Source: Vibrio sp. Isolate34
Lineage (GTDB): Bacteria; Pseudomonadota; Gammaproteobacteria; Enterobacterales; Vibrionaceae
Length of the DNA stretch: 64,000 nt
Assembly: GCF_022397915.1 (NCBI RefSeq)
Contig: NZ_JAKEUO010000011.1
Span: 124,001 to 188,000, forward strand
Direction of reading: 5' to 3'
Shown here: piece by piece, positions 17,149 to 26,120 of the stretch
How positions within the stretch are numbered: the stretch's first letter is position 1
Layout of the letters: each line of letters begins with the position of its first letter
Notes under the pieces: model-generated
Told to the model about the DNA's origin: nothing
Seen by the model: only the letters and a program-made list of their open reading frames with translations
Databases searched by the model: none
Program-made: the position numbers and the translations under genes

Positions 17149-17463
17149 TACCCTCAAGGCGTTACGCGCCAGCAGAGCTCATGAGCTTTGCCCAATCCTA
17201 TTAATTTCGTCTTTAAGACATGTCGTAACTCATGCGTTTAGTCTTTGTTTTTACGCATGGAGATCTTGTCTCTTAGTCATTATTAATTGGAAACTAATCA
17301 ATACGTCATTGATTCAATAATCTATTTCTAACTATTAATTTTTATAGTAATTGTCACGAGTGTGATCGTGCATGAAATAAAATTAATGGTGATGAATCGT
17401 GACATCTAAAAATAATGAATTTGGCTTTTTCGCCTTAGGCTGAATTTGTTGAAAGGTACTATT
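17149..17463 (+). promoter_or_regulatory. tnaC-tnaA spacer, expected Rho-controlled region
   Basis: No ORF. The part right after the leader stop is relatively rich in C (CCCTCAAGGCG, CGCCAGCAG, CCCAATCC), as expected for Rho loading; the remainder is AT-rich. AAGGT at 17452-17456 is the tnaA ribosome site. Confidence 0.5.
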
Positions 17464-18936
17464 ATGGAAAATTTCAAACATCTACCAGAACCGTTTCGTA
17501 TTCGCGTTGTAGAGCCAGTAAAAAGAACAACTCGCGCTTATCGTGAGCAAGCCATTGTCGAAGCGGGTATGAATCCGTTTCTACTCGACAGTGATGATGT
17601 GTTCATCGATTTGCTGACCGACAGTGGTACGGGTTCTATTACCCAACGTATGCAAGCTGCGATGTTGATGGGTGATGAAGCCTACAGTGGCAGTCGCAGT
17701 TACTATGCATTGTCGAACGCGGTGAAAGATATCTTCGGCTATGAGCTGACTATTCCTACCCACCAAGGGCGTGGCGCAGAGCAGATTTATATCCCAGTGC
17801 TGATCAAAAAGCGTGAGATGGAAAAGGGACTCGATCGCAGCAAAATGGTCGCTTTGTCGAATTACTTCTTCGATACCACGCAAGGCCACACTCAAGTGAA
17901 TTGCTGCGTGGCGAAGAACGTTTATACCAAAGAAGCGTTTGATACCTCAGTGAATGCCGACTTTAAAGGCAACTTCGATATCGTGAAGTTGGAAGAGGCG
18001 ATCTTAGAAGCAGGCGCTGCCAACGTTCCTTACATCGTGAGCACCATTACCTGTAACTCAGCTGGTGGGCAACCTGTCTCTATCGCTAACCTTAAAGCGG
18101 TGTATGAAATCGCACAGAAGTACGATATTCCGGTGATCATGGACTCTGCACGCTACGCTGAAAATGCTTACTTCATTCAGCAGCGTGAAGCCGGTTATCA
18201 AGATTGGACTATCGAACAGATCACTCGTGAGTCTTATAAATACGCGGATGGTTTGGCTATGTCGGCTAAGAAAGACGCGATGGTACAAATGGGCGGCTTG
18301 TTGTGCTTTAAAGACGACTCTTTCATGGATGTGTACACAGAATGTCGAACCCTGTGCGTCGTGCAAGAAGGCTTCCCAACCTATGGTGGCTTAGAGGGAG
18401 GTGCAATGGAGCGCCTTGCGGTTGGCCTTTATGACGGCATGCGTCAGGATTGGTTGGAGTATCGCATCGGTCAGGTTCAATATCTCGTTGATGGCTTAGA
18501 GGCGATAGGTATCGTGTGTCAGCAAGCGGGCGGTCATGCTGCGTTTGTGGATGCGGGTAAACTGCTTCCTCATATTCCAGCCGGTCAATTCCCCGCACAT
18601 GCGTTGGCGTGTGAACTGTACAAAGTGGCGGGCATAAGAGCGGTTGAGATTGGCTCGTTATTGCAAGGTCGTGACCCCGTAACGGGAGAGCAGCATCCAT
18701 GTCCTGCAGAGCTATTGCGTTTAACCATTCCACGTGCGACTTACACACAAACACACATGGATTTCATTATTGAAGCGTTCGAAAAAGTGAAAGAGAACGC
18801 AAGCAAAGTGAAAGGGCTCGACTTTACGTATGAACCGCCAGTGTTAAGACACTTTACGGCGCGCTTGAAAGAGGTAGAAATAAGCGAGAAACAAGCAGGA
18901 AAAAAGAATGAACAAACGCTCGAAGAAGCATTTTAG
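17464..18936 (+). CDS. tnaA: tryptophanase
   Basis: This 490-residue pyridoxal-phosphate lyase splits L-tryptophan into indole, pyruvate and ammonia. The pyridoxal lysine is Lys270 in [12 protein letters not shown], the same number as in E. coli. The nucleotide-style turn [21 protein letters not shown] and [12 protein letters not shown] also match the family. Start at ATG 17464 is supported by AAAGGTACTATT; a longer frame begins upstream without a site. Regulation is by the TnaC leader. No tnaB permease follows; a terminator stands at 18970-18996. Indole from this enzyme is a signal in vibrios. Confidence 0.97.
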   Translation: MENFKHLPEPFRIRVVEPVKRTTRAYREQAIVEAGMNPFLLDSDDVFIDLLTDSGTGSITQRMQAAMLMGDEAYSGSRSYYALSNAVKDIFGYELTIPTHQGRGAEQIYIPVLIKKREMEKGLDRSKMVALSNYFFDTTQGHTQVNCCVAKNVYTKEAFDTSVNADFKGNFDIVKLEEAILEAGAANVPYIVSTITCNSAGGQPVSIANLKAVYEIAQKYDIPVIMDSARYAENAYFIQQREAGYQDWTIEQITRESYKYADGLAMSAKKDAMVQMGGLLCFKDDSFMDVYTECRTLCVVQEGFPTYGGLEGGAMERLAVGLYDGMRQDWLEYRIGQVQYLVDGLEAIGIVCQQAGGHAAFVDAGKLLPHIPAGQFPAHALACELYKVAGIRAVEIGSLLQGRDPVTGEQHPCPAELLRLTIPRATYTQTHMDFIIEAFEKVKENASKVKGLDFTYEPPVLRHFTARLKEVEISEKQAGKKNEQTLEEAF

Positions 18937-18969
18937 AATAAAAATATAAGCGAATAGTCACTATTACCG

Positions 18970-18996
18970 AGGCTCTTGCGGGAGCCTTTCTTTTTT
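18970..18996 (+). terminator. terminator after tnaA
   Basis: AGGCTC-TTGCGG-GAGCCT followed by TTCTTTTTTG. Confidence 0.85.
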
Positions 18997-19056
18997 GTTG
19001 GTTAGATCAATTAGAAGCAGGTTACTTGTTGTTTTGTAATACTGACTTGAGGATCT

Positions 19057-19307
19057 TCAAAAGTCATTGGTTCCCCATCTCACAAGTGCATAGTGAGCAT
19101 GTGGTGCGTCTTGGCTGAGTGCGAAGTAGAGCTTAGATCCCAAACGCTCCCAGAACAGGGTATTAGCGTAGATTTTGATGTCACCTTGATAAGACAGCAC
19201 AGCGTCAGAGCTTCGCTAATCCCTTGATTTCCATTTGGTAAATCTTGCTTTTCCTCGAATGGCTCATGTTCGATTGTTAAAGTGCTTAGTTGACGTTGTT
19301 GGTTCAT
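19057..19307 (-). pseudogene. small hypothetical gene broken by a single frameshift
   Basis: ATG at 19307 has a good AGGAA site. The first 33 codons (MNQQRQLSTL to GISEA) read as normal protein, then the frame turns Ser/Thr-rich and ends at 19080. Slipping one base at about 19208-19212 opens a second frame reading SDAVLSYQGDIKIYANT, then LFWERLGSKLYFALS and HYALVRWGTNDF with a stop at 19057. The joined protein would be about 83 residues. No slippery heptamer is present at the join, so a one-base deletion or a sequence error is likelier than programmed slippage. I do not recognise the family. Confidence 0.65.
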
Positions 19308-19933
19308 TTTTCGTTCCTGATTTTAAATATAAACTCCTTCTTCCCAACGGCTTTATAGGAAGTCTATATGCAACACACTAATGCCATGTGTTGCGAATCA
19401 AGATTGGGAGAGCGTGTGGAATTATGGCAAGTTTTTCAGGAAGATTAAATTTTATAGTATGTAATTCAAAATTTACAAAAACACTTATTGATCAAGTTGT
19501 TTTTATAAAATCTAATTTTATTATTTATCGTAAACGTATGAAGGGGAGGGAGTTATTAAAATCCGCTTTGTTTGAATTTATAGAATGAAAATTCCCAAGT
19601 TGAATTCGATATTTTTCTGATTTTATCTTAATTATAAATGAGTAAATAACCGGGTTTTGGAAGTGGGAGTATTGTCTTTATTGTCAATAGTAAACTTGTT
19701 TTAACAATACCACTAAGTACAGAGCTCACCTTTTTTAACACTTAGTCTCGTTAGACAGGAAAAAATCTACATTTTGTTGTTCAATCACAAACTAAGAACG
19801 ATAAGTCATTGTTATGGTTGGAGTCAGTAGTTTAAGATAGGCTACATAAGAAACTAGACAGAAACTCTGAATTTAAATACAGAATTTCTCTGTCTAATAG
19901 CTGTTATAGCTAAATATTAATTTCGGAGATAAT
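19308..19933. other. AT-rich gap before the cassette gene
   Basis: No gene can be supported here; one short AT-rich frame (19388-19588) lacks a ribosome site. TTTTAACAATACC near 19698 and CATTGTTATGG near 19811 could be the outer arms of a degenerate attC site, the latter sharing GTTATGG with the attC at 20580-20705. Confidence 0.35.
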
Positions 19934-20578
19934 TTGAACGTTTCTAAACATTTAAACAAAACAAACATCATGTGGTGTTGTTTGTTAGTTCTAGTGTATT
20001 TTGTGACTCATGGCTTTGTTAAATATGGGCTAGAGCACTATACCGATAACCTATTACCAGAGTTTACAGGCGTGTTTTTTGAGCTTTTTGTCGTTTTACT
20101 GGTTTTCAATAAATGGCAAGAGCGGGAAGCATCAAAACAAAAAATAGCCAAAGAAAAGCGCCTTAGAGAGTTTTTAATCTTCATAATAAATGAATTCTCC
20201 AATTTTAAATCAATGCCAGAATCATTTAGTTTTTATGGTCTTTCTCATACTGAAAATCAAACTGTTCTAAATCGATTAAAGTCAGAATTTACAAGTGAGA
20301 AAAGTACTCCAAGCTCATTTCGCCATAGTTTTATCTATCATTGCCAAGTTGATGTAGATGCTTTAACTGCGCTTTTGCCAGTGGCTGCTGATTTATCTGA
20401 AGAACACTTCAAGTCATGGGCGCGTATAGTTTACTACATCAAAAAATCAGCCATGCTTGATATTAGTGTTCGTGAAGACTTTGAGCAGTTTGATGAGTAT
20501 ATAATTAAATTAATTGATTACATTAGACGTTTTGATAAAGCTTCATTTGACAATAAAATTTATCACGGTGCGATTTAG
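19934..20578 (+). CDS. membrane-anchored hypothetical protein in a probable integron cassette
   Basis: A TTG start with a strong CGGAGATAA site opens 214 residues. Two N-terminal helices (about 12-30 and 43-58, IMWCCLLVLVYFVTHGF and GVFFELFVVLLVF) are followed by a charged coiled segment (KWQEREASKQKIAKEKRLREF) and a cytosolic helical domain. I do not recognise a family. The gene is AT-richer than its neighbours and stops two bases before an attC-like site, the usual layout of an integron cassette. Many cassette genes in Vibrio integrons are such orphans with two membrane helices, some connected with phage defence; that is only a suggestion here. Confidence 0.65.
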   Translation: MNVSKHLNKTNIMWCCLLVLVYFVTHGFVKYGLEHYTDNLLPEFTGVFFELFVVLLVFNKWQEREASKQKIAKEKRLREFLIFIINEFSNFKSMPESFSFYGLSHTENQTVLNRLKSEFTSEKSTPSSFRHSFIYHCQVDVDALTALLPVAADLSEEHFKSWARIVYYIKKSAMLDISVREDFEQFDEYIIKLIDYIRRFDKASFDNKIYHGAI

Positions 20579-20579
20579 C

Positions 20580-20705
20580 TATAACAAGAGACTAAGAAAG
20601 ATTCCCAACGCATGGCATTTTTCATTCCATCGTTGGGTTTTGTGCTTACGGTGGTATGGTTAAGTTCTGTTGTGGCGTTGCTCATCACTTAATGCAGTGT
20701 TATGG
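20580..20705 (+). mobile_element. integron attC recombination site (VCR-like)
   Basis: The 126-bp element begins TATAACAAGAGACTAAG and ends GCAGTGTTATGG. The two ends are imperfect inverted repeats: TATAACA against TGTTATG, CTAAG against CTTAA, CAACGC against GCGTTG. The left centre CCAACGCATGGCATTT resembles the V. cholerae repeat CAACGCGTGGCGTTT, and GCGTTGC near the right end matches the same position in that repeat. It sits immediately after the orphan gene. No integrase gene is in the window. Confidence 0.7.
20600..20637 (+). repeat. GATTC..GGCATTTTT hairpin motif, copy 1 (inside attC)
   Basis: GATTCCCAACGCATGGCATT at 20600-20619 followed by TTTC; CCCAACG pairs with CGTTGGG at 20631-20637. 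Related copies occur at 21676, 28064 and 30708. Confidence 0.6.
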
Positions 20706-20885
20706 CATCAATAGTTCATTGTAACAATAACTTTCCCCTAGGTTTAACGTCCACTAACTCAACGCATTTGTTGAATTGAACACAATTTGTGGGCGTTTAG
20801 TCAACACCATATTTTCACTTCCATAGCTCAATTAAAACTAATAGTATCAGTGCTTTAATACGCATGATTTTATGAGAGCAAGAAC
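20706..20885 (+). other. leader of the PanB-like gene
   Basis: AT-rich; TAACAATAACTTTCC and ACTCAACGCATTTGTTGAA show loose similarity to attC arms but no full site. GAGAGCAAGAAC provides a ribosome site for the next gene. Confidence 0.3.
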
Positions 20886-21650
20886 ATGAAACACACTCCA
20901 AGTTCTTTTGTGGAAATGAAAGGGAAACAACGTATTCCGATGTTGACCGCTTATACATTCCCTGTGGCTGCAAGTATCGAATCTGCTGGGATACCTATTA
21001 TTCTCGTTGGTGATACTGTCGGCATGGTTGAAATGGGCTTTAGCAGTACGCGAGATGTGACCATTGAACACATGGAATATCATGTAGGGGCAGTGCGTCG
21101 CGGTGCTCCAAATACGCACATTATTGGCGACCTCCCATACTTAACCGATCGTTCTCCTGAAGTAGCGTTAGTTAATGCAAAAAGGCTGATGCAAGCTGGT
21201 GCCGACAGCATTAAGCTAGGAGGTGCGAAACTCGATGTTATTGCTCACCTTGTCGCAAACAATATCCCAGTTGTTGGCCATACGGGGTTAACTCCGCAAA
21301 CGGCAACAAACTTTAAGAAAGTAGGGCAATCTGCTGAAGATGCTCAAACCGTAAGCGAAGAAGCAAAAGCGATTCAAGAAGCGGGTGCGTTTATGTTGGT
21401 GCTTGAGCACATACCTTCTTCACTTGGCGAATCGATTACTCAAGAGATTAGCATCCCTACGATTGGGATTGGCGCGGGTGCCGATTGTGATGGTCAGGTA
21501 TTAGTGATCAATGATGCGCTTGGGCTTGGTAACCGATGGCCTCCATTTTCAAAACAGTATGCCCATTGCAGCCAAACTATCTTTGACGCAGCAAATGAGT
21601 TTGCTACGGAAGTGAAAACGAACGTATTTCCGAACAACCTGAGCAAATAA
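20886..21650 (+). CDS. divergent PanB-like (ketopantoate hydroxymethyltransferase family) protein
   Basis: The 254-residue protein aligns along its length with PanB, which adds a hydroxymethyl group to ketoisovalerate in pantothenate synthesis. Kept features: VGDTVGM with Mg2+ ligand Asp43, GDLPY with Asp82, Lys110, GLTPQ, catalytic Glu174 in LVLEHIP, and PTIGIGAGADCDGQ. Changed features: the Mg2+ ligand Glu of KxEGG (E. coli Glu114) is Gly112 in KLGGAK, AYD is AYT, and the glycine-rich loop after GLTPQ is altered. No panC is adjacent. It is probably not the housekeeping enzyme but a relative in the PEP mutase/isocitrate lyase superfamily with changed chemistry. Confidence 0.75.
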   Translation: MKHTPSSFVEMKGKQRIPMLTAYTFPVAASIESAGIPIILVGDTVGMVEMGFSSTRDVTIEHMEYHVGAVRRGAPNTHIIGDLPYLTDRSPEVALVNAKRLMQAGADSIKLGGAKLDVIAHLVANNIPVVGHTGLTPQTATNFKKVGQSAEDAQTVSEEAKAIQEAGAFMLVLEHIPSSLGESITQEISIPTIGIGAGADCDGQVLVINDALGLGNRWPPFSKQYAHCSQTIFDAANEFATEVKTNVFPNNLSK

Positions 21651-21675
21651 TCCACTTAGATAACTGCTTTAGGTT

Positions 21676-21711
21676 GAATCGTAATGCATGGCATTTTTCC
21701 GTGCATTACGA
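21676..21711 (+). repeat. GATTC..GGCATTTTT hairpin motif, copy 2
   Basis: GAATCGTAATGCATGGCATT at 21676-21695; TCGTAATGCA pairs perfectly with TGCATTACGA. It follows the PanB-like gene and may act as its terminator. Confidence 0.6.
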
Positions 21712-21791
21712 TAAGCATATGATTTGTATTTGGACGTTCGGTGTTGAGCAGTCTCGATTCTCTCATCAAACGTCAGTTTCACGGAGGAAAC

Positions 21792-22682
21792 ATGACAAGC
21801 GACCAACTATTGGAAAAGGCACTTTATAGCAGTGCCAGCATCCATCAACCTCACTCTCTAAAAGCTTATTTGGCTGCGAATTATCTGAATGGGTATTTCG
21901 CTAAATCAGACAATGTCTGGCTTAAAACGAGTGAGCTGATAAACCAAACTGAGATTGAAGTTTTAGGCGAGTACTCTGCAACGGTGCAGGCCTCAAAGTT
22001 CTCAGAATTTCGTATTCACAGGATATTGGAAAACGGAGTATACCCAGCGGCGTATGCTGCTTTAATGCAGTGGCATGAGAATAAGAGCTTTCAAGATATT
22101 TTCTCGCATTACGTTTCGCAGGCTTCTCAAACAAGCGAATATCTTTCCCACAATGTGACTATCTTATTGGCGCTGAATCGTGTTTACCGTGAGCTAGAGT
22201 CGTCTCAAGTTCCAGCATTCCTTAACCGCTTCACCGAATTTGTCACATCGACCCGTTCTGATGACGACCGAAGCACTGACACAAGCGGAGTCGTAGAGCT
22301 CAATAGCGTATTACAAGCATGCTTCAAACAGTTTGGTTTCTTTGGGCACAACCTCATTACGCTTACGTGGATATTGCGTTGCAAGGAAGATCTGTCGAAA
22401 GAGCAATATGACGCAATGCTTTCTAATCTTTATCGACAGGCCAATAGCCCATTGGAAGATCCTGACGATGAGATTGATCAAGCTATCTTGGCACAGTGTG
22501 AAAGCTCAGATAATTCAGATGAGTTCTATGACAATGTCCACCGATTGGTTTTTGGGTATACGTCGAATCTACATCAGATAACCCTAGCGGATGCATTGTG
22601 TTTTCTTCAGGAACGATTCCCTGAGCATACAGCAGAGCTAAAATGTGTCGCAGAGTATCAGTGTCGTTTGTTAGAACAGTAA
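21792..22682 (+). CDS. hypothetical helical protein
   Basis: ATG at 21792 has a strong GGAGG site; the open frame extends 17 codons further up without one. The 296-residue product (MTSDQLLEKALYSSAS...) is soluble, mostly helical and acidic, with no signal peptide and no motif I recognise. A low-complexity stretch DDDRSTDTSG lies near 185. Its last 96 bases (LADALCFLQERFPEHTAELK and on) are repeated at 26334-26429, showing that a related gene or copy was once present there. The function is unknown. Confidence 0.7.
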   Translation: MTSDQLLEKALYSSASIHQPHSLKAYLAANYLNGYFAKSDNVWLKTSELINQTEIEVLGEYSATVQASKFSEFRIHRILENGVYPAAYAALMQWHENKSFQDIFSHYVSQASQTSEYLSHNVTILLALNRVYRELESSQVPAFLNRFTEFVTSTRSDDDRSTDTSGVVELNSVLQACFKQFGFFGHNLITLTWILRCKEDLSKEQYDAMLSNLYRQANSPLEDPDDEIDQAILAQCESSDNSDEFYDNVHRLVFGYTSNLHQITLADALCFLQERFPEHTAELKCVAEYQCRLLEQ

Positions 22683-22683
22683 A
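22588..22683 (+). repeat. 96-bp direct repeat, left copy (3' end of the hypothetical gene)
   Basis: Matches 26334-26429 without gaps and with 7 differences by eye. Several differences are synonymous or conservative, so both copies evolved as coding sequence for a time. Confidence 0.9.
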
Positions 22684-22879
22684 TTTAATTGCAACAATAA
22701 ATGACATACAAACGTAGAGGTAGCGCACAGAATCGAAAAAGGGGATATCGTGATCACGTAATCATTGATCTAGCCGATAGTGAGATAGTGATAAGAGGTC
22801 GATAATTCGTTGTCGGACTAAATTAGAACTCTAAATCTAATTTCTAAGTAGTTGTTATCTCAGGAAGAGTTTTTGTGTT

Positions 22880-24298
22880 ATGCGCCCCTATATTAAATAC
22901 ATTATCCCTATTTTAATTCCTTTCATTATCCTCGTAATGCCGCTATCTGCATTTCCATTTGAAGGCCTTACGATTATTCAACAACGCGTTATCGCGATCT
23001 TTTTATTAGCGGCATTGTGCTGGGTGTTCGAGCCTATCCCGATCTACGCGACGTCTGTTGTTATTATCGTTCTGCAATTATTGATGTTGTCGGATAAAGG
23101 GCTGATCTTTTTAAGGTTTGAGCATGGGGAGGAGCATTTTGGTGAGCTGTTAAAATACAGCGATATCATGGCGACATTCGCTAGCCCAATCATCATGCTG
23201 TTTTTAGGTGGTTTCTTCCTAGCGATGGCGGCCACTAAATATCGATTAGACGTAAACTTAGCTCGCGTGTTGTTGAAGCCATTTGGACAAGACCCAAAGT
23301 TCGTGATGCTCGGCTTAATGTTGATCACTGGTATCTTTTCGATGTTTATGTCTAACACGGCAACAACGGCAATGATGCTATCTATTTTAACGCCGGTACT
23401 GGCTGTGTTTGGTCCGAAAGACCCCGGTCGTGTAGCGTTTGCGCTTTGTATTCCTGTTGCCGCTAACATCGGTGGCATTGGTACCCCGATCGGTACCCCT
23501 CCGAATGCTATCGCACTTAAATATTTAGTTGGCGATAACCTCATTACGTTCGGCGAATGGATGGCATTTGGTGTGCCGTTTGTCGTTATTATGATGGCGT
23601 TAGCGTGGTTTTTAATCGGCTTTATGTACAAAGCTGACCAAAAGAAAATCGAATTAAGTATTAAAGGTAAATTCCTTAAAACGCCCAAAGCCATTGCGGT
23701 GTACGTCACTTTTGCGCTCACCATCATTCTTTGGTTAATGGGTTCAAGCCATGGCATGAACTCTTATACCGTCGCTCTGATTCCTGTTGCTGTATTCTCT
23801 CTTACTGGGATCATCAATAAAGAAGACCTGAAGAAAATTTCTTGGGACGTATTGTGGCTTGTATCAGGTGGTATTGCGCTTGGTTTAGCGCTCGATAAAA
23901 CTGGCTTAGCAAAGCTGGTGGTACACAGTATTCCGTTTGATGCTTACTCACCCTATGTGGTGTTGTTCGGAGCGGCGTTCTTGTGTTTGGTAATGGCAAA
24001 CTTTATGTCTCATACCGCAACGGCTAACTTGTTAATGCCAATTATGGCTGCATTAGGTTCGTCTATGGCTTCACTCACGCCACTAGGCGGTGAGTTAACG
24101 TTAATTCTGGTTGTGACTTTTGCCGCTTCATTAGGTATGTCGCTACCAATCAGTACGCCACCGAATGCGTTGGCTCATGCCACTGGTCATGTGCAAAGTA
24201 ATCAAATGGCCAGAATCGGTATTATTTTGGGTGTGGTTGGTGTGCTATTGAGCTTTGTTATGGTGTGGCTGCTACATTCAATTGGTCACATAGGATAA
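22880..24298 (+). CDS. DASS (SLC13) family sodium-coupled dicarboxylate/anion transporter
   Basis: The 472-residue membrane protein has the inverted repeat architecture of the divalent anion:Na+ symporters. First half: MSNTATTAMM (Ser-Asn-Thr clamshell) and GIGTPIGTPPNAIA. Second half: MSHTATANLLMPIM and SLPISTPPNALAHATG. The second clamshell reads Ser-His-Thr instead of the usual Ser-Asn-Thr, which may change substrate binding. ATG at 22880 follows AGGAAGAG. Six bases after its stop begins a histidine kinase gene, then a receiver gene, so the three form one operon. Likely substrates are dicarboxylates, tricarboxylates or sulfate. Confidence 0.87.
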   Translation: MRPYIKYIIPILIPFIILVMPLSAFPFEGLTIIQQRVIAIFLLAALCWVFEPIPIYATSVVIIVLQLLMLSDKGLIFLRFEHGEEHFGELLKYSDIMATFASPIIMLFLGGFFLAMAATKYRLDVNLARVLLKPFGQDPKFVMLGLMLITGIFSMFMSNTATTAMMLSILTPVLAVFGPKDPGRVAFALCIPVAANIGGIGTPIGTPPNAIALKYLVGDNLITFGEWMAFGVPFVVIMMALAWFLIGFMYKADQKKIELSIKGKFLKTPKAIAVYVTFALTIILWLMGSSHGMNSYTVALIPVAVFSLTGIINKEDLKKISWDVLWLVSGGIALGLALDKTGLAKLVVHSIPFDAYSPYVVLFGAAFLCLVMANFMSHTATANLLMPIMAALGSSMASLTPLGGELTLILVVTFAASLGMSLPISTPPNALAHATGHVQSNQMARIGIILGVVGVLLSFVMVWLLHSIGHIG

Positions 24299-24304
24299 CG
24301 ATAC

Positions 24305-25660
24305 GTGTATCAACAAAAGCTAGAAGCACTGATCGATCGCTATTTTAATCACACAGAACGTCGGGTGACGTGCTGTGCAGGTAACACCATTATTGAACAA
24401 TCAGCGTTAAACACTCGTTTATATTATGTGTTGAGTGGGGAACTGGAAGGGTTTTATTCCGAAGCGAATACACCGCAAGTGCGAGTGTTTAGCGCGGGTA
24501 GTGGGGCTTTTATAGGCGTTCATAGCTTCTTTTCTGGTAATTGGACAGCATCTTCAACGGTTGTTGCTAAAACCGATGTTGAGTTAGCGTGGATCGATAA
24601 AGACACGCCGGCAGAAGATGAGCGTAAATTTGGCCCTCTTACCGCACAGTTTACACCTGTGATTGTCAATGAGTTGTCGCGTCGTCAACGCCGTGCAACA
24701 CAAGAAGCGATAGCGAAACAAAAAGCGCTAGAGAAGTTACATACTGCTGAGCAAATGACGACCTTGGGTCAATTGGCTGCAGGGATTGCTCATGAACTTA
24801 ACAACGCTATTGGTGTAGTAAATAGTAAATCTGGTCGACTTGAAACGGTCATCATGGAGCTGCTTGAAGAAGTGCATCCAGAAGCCAGTCAATTTTTCGA
24901 TTTTGGCTTAATGCATGGTCAGAAAACGTCGTCGTTAGAAGCACGAACACGTGGGCGACAATTTGAAAGAAAATATGGTTTAGACAAAAGCATTGCTCGC
25001 TCTCTTGCAAAGGCGATTCCAATTGACGCTTCATATGCAACAGACGTTATTTCAAAACATTGGCTGAAAAAACCAGAAGAAGCGATTCGTTTTTGGCAGA
25101 TGGGCTGTGATTTACATGATTTACGTTTGGCATCTAGACACACCGTTGGCATCGTAAAATCGGTTAAACAACTTGGCAGAGTTGATATCGACACGGAAGA
25201 AGCAGTCGATATTAACGACTCCATTAACCATGCCTTATCGTTGTTACAAAGTGAGTTACGTCGAGTGTCTGTGCGATTGAGCCCTGCGGATTTACCGTCT
25301 TTTAAAGGCTCAAAAACTGAGCTCGTTCAGATTTGGGTCAACATTGTAAAGAATGCTTGTGATGCAATGTCGAATTCAGACGATGCCGCAATAGAGATTC
25401 AAACCAGATTAAGTAAGAAAAGAATATTAGTTACGATCGCGAATAACGGCCCTGAGATAGACGAGGCGACTCGAAGAAAGGTATTCCAGCCCAACTTCAC
25501 CACTAAAAAAGGTGGTTTATCGTTTGGATTGGGCTTGGGTTTATCAGTAGTTAAGCGGATTGTGGCAGGTTATGGCGGAAGTATTATTGTGAAAAGTGAT
25601 GCTTCTAAAACGGTATTTAGAATCAAGTTACCAATAGAGGGTGAACATGGAGAAGCTTAA
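24305..25660 (+). CDS. histidine kinase with N-terminal cNMP-binding fold
   Basis: GTG start, 451 residues, no transmembrane helix. The cyclic-nucleotide-binding-like domain covers about 10-130 (NTRLYYVLSGELEGFYSE, then GAFIGVHSFFSG), followed by a helical linker, the H-box AAGIAHELNNAIGVVNSKSG at about 159-178 with the phospho-accepting His, an unusually long insert (about 180-290), and the ATPase with VNIVKNACDAM (N box), NNGPEID (G1) and FGLGLGLSVVKRI (G2). It starts six bases after the DASS gene and overlaps the receiver gene by 14. It should sense a cytosolic signal linked to transport and phosphorylate the receiver. Whether the cNMP pocket binds a nucleotide is uncertain. Confidence 0.87.
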   Translation: MYQQKLEALIDRYFNHTERRVTCCAGNTIIEQSALNTRLYYVLSGELEGFYSEANTPQVRVFSAGSGAFIGVHSFFSGNWTASSTVVAKTDVELAWIDKDTPAEDERKFGPLTAQFTPVIVNELSRRQRRATQEAIAKQKALEKLHTAEQMTTLGQLAAGIAHELNNAIGVVNSKSGRLETVIMELLEEVHPEASQFFDFGLMHGQKTSSLEARTRGRQFERKYGLDKSIARSLAKAIPIDASYATDVISKHWLKKPEEAIRFWQMGCDLHDLRLASRHTVGIVKSVKQLGRVDIDTEEAVDINDSINHALSLLQSELRRVSVRLSPADLPSFKGSKTELVQIWVNIVKNACDAMSNSDDAAIEIQTRLSKKRILVTIANNGPEIDEATRRKVFQPNFTTKKGGLSFGLGLGLSVVKRIVAGYGGSIIVKSDASKTVFRIKLPIEGEHGEA

Positions 25661-26120
25661 TTTAATCTGTGTCGATGACCAGAGAGAAGTACTGAGCGCA
25701 GTGGTACAAGATTTAGAGCCGCTGGCGAGTTGGCTGAATATTGAAGATTGTGAATCAGCGCAAGAAGTGCTTGATCTCATTGATGAACTTGACGCAGAAG
25801 GCGAACACATTACCGTTATTGTGTCTGATCATGTGATGCCAGGGAAAACGGGTGTGGAGTTACTCACTGACGTGTCCCATGACAGCCGCTTTCCGAATAC
25901 AAAGAAAATTCTTCTTACGGGGCAGGCCACTCATACTGATACCATCAATGCGATTAATGCAGCAGGCATCGACCGTTACTTTGAAAAGCCTTGGCAAGCA
26001 AGCACATTAGTTGAGTGCATTCGTACTCTTGTTACTGAGTACATATTTGATCAAGGGCTTGATTACACGGACTATCAGAATGAGCTTGACCAGCAGGTTG
26101 TGTTAAGACGCTTACGCTAG
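25647..26120 (+). CDS. receiver-only response regulator
   Basis: ATG at 25647 (AGAGGG site) inside the end of the kinase gene; 157 residues. The CheY-like receiver shows the acidic pair in ICVDDQRE (about 9-10), the phosphoacceptor Asp in VSDHVMPG (about 56), Thr in LLTGQATH and Lys in YFEKPW. After the receiver only about 35 residues remain, with no DNA-binding domain. It therefore acts on a protein partner or returns phosphate, or the output domain lies elsewhere. It is the last gene of the DASS-kinase-receiver operon. Confidence 0.87.
   Translation: MEKLNLICVDDQREVLSAVVQDLEPLASWLNIEDCESAQEVLDLIDELDAEGEHITVIVSDHVMPGKTGVELLTDVSHDSRFPNTKKILLTGQATHTDTINAINAAGIDRYFEKPWQASTLVECIRTLVTEYIFDQGLDYTDYQNELDQQVVLRRLR

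Noticed and set aside
19205..19215. Programmed -1 frameshift in the small gene
   Set aside because: No X-XXY-YYZ slippery heptamer at the join.
19388..19588. 66-codon frame in the AT-rich gap
   Set aside because: GTG start without ribosome site; composition like non-coding DNA.
21658..21750. Second attC site behind the PanB-like gene
   Set aside because: GTTGAGC fits the core consensus, but the outer arms do not pair; only the inner hairpin resembles attC.
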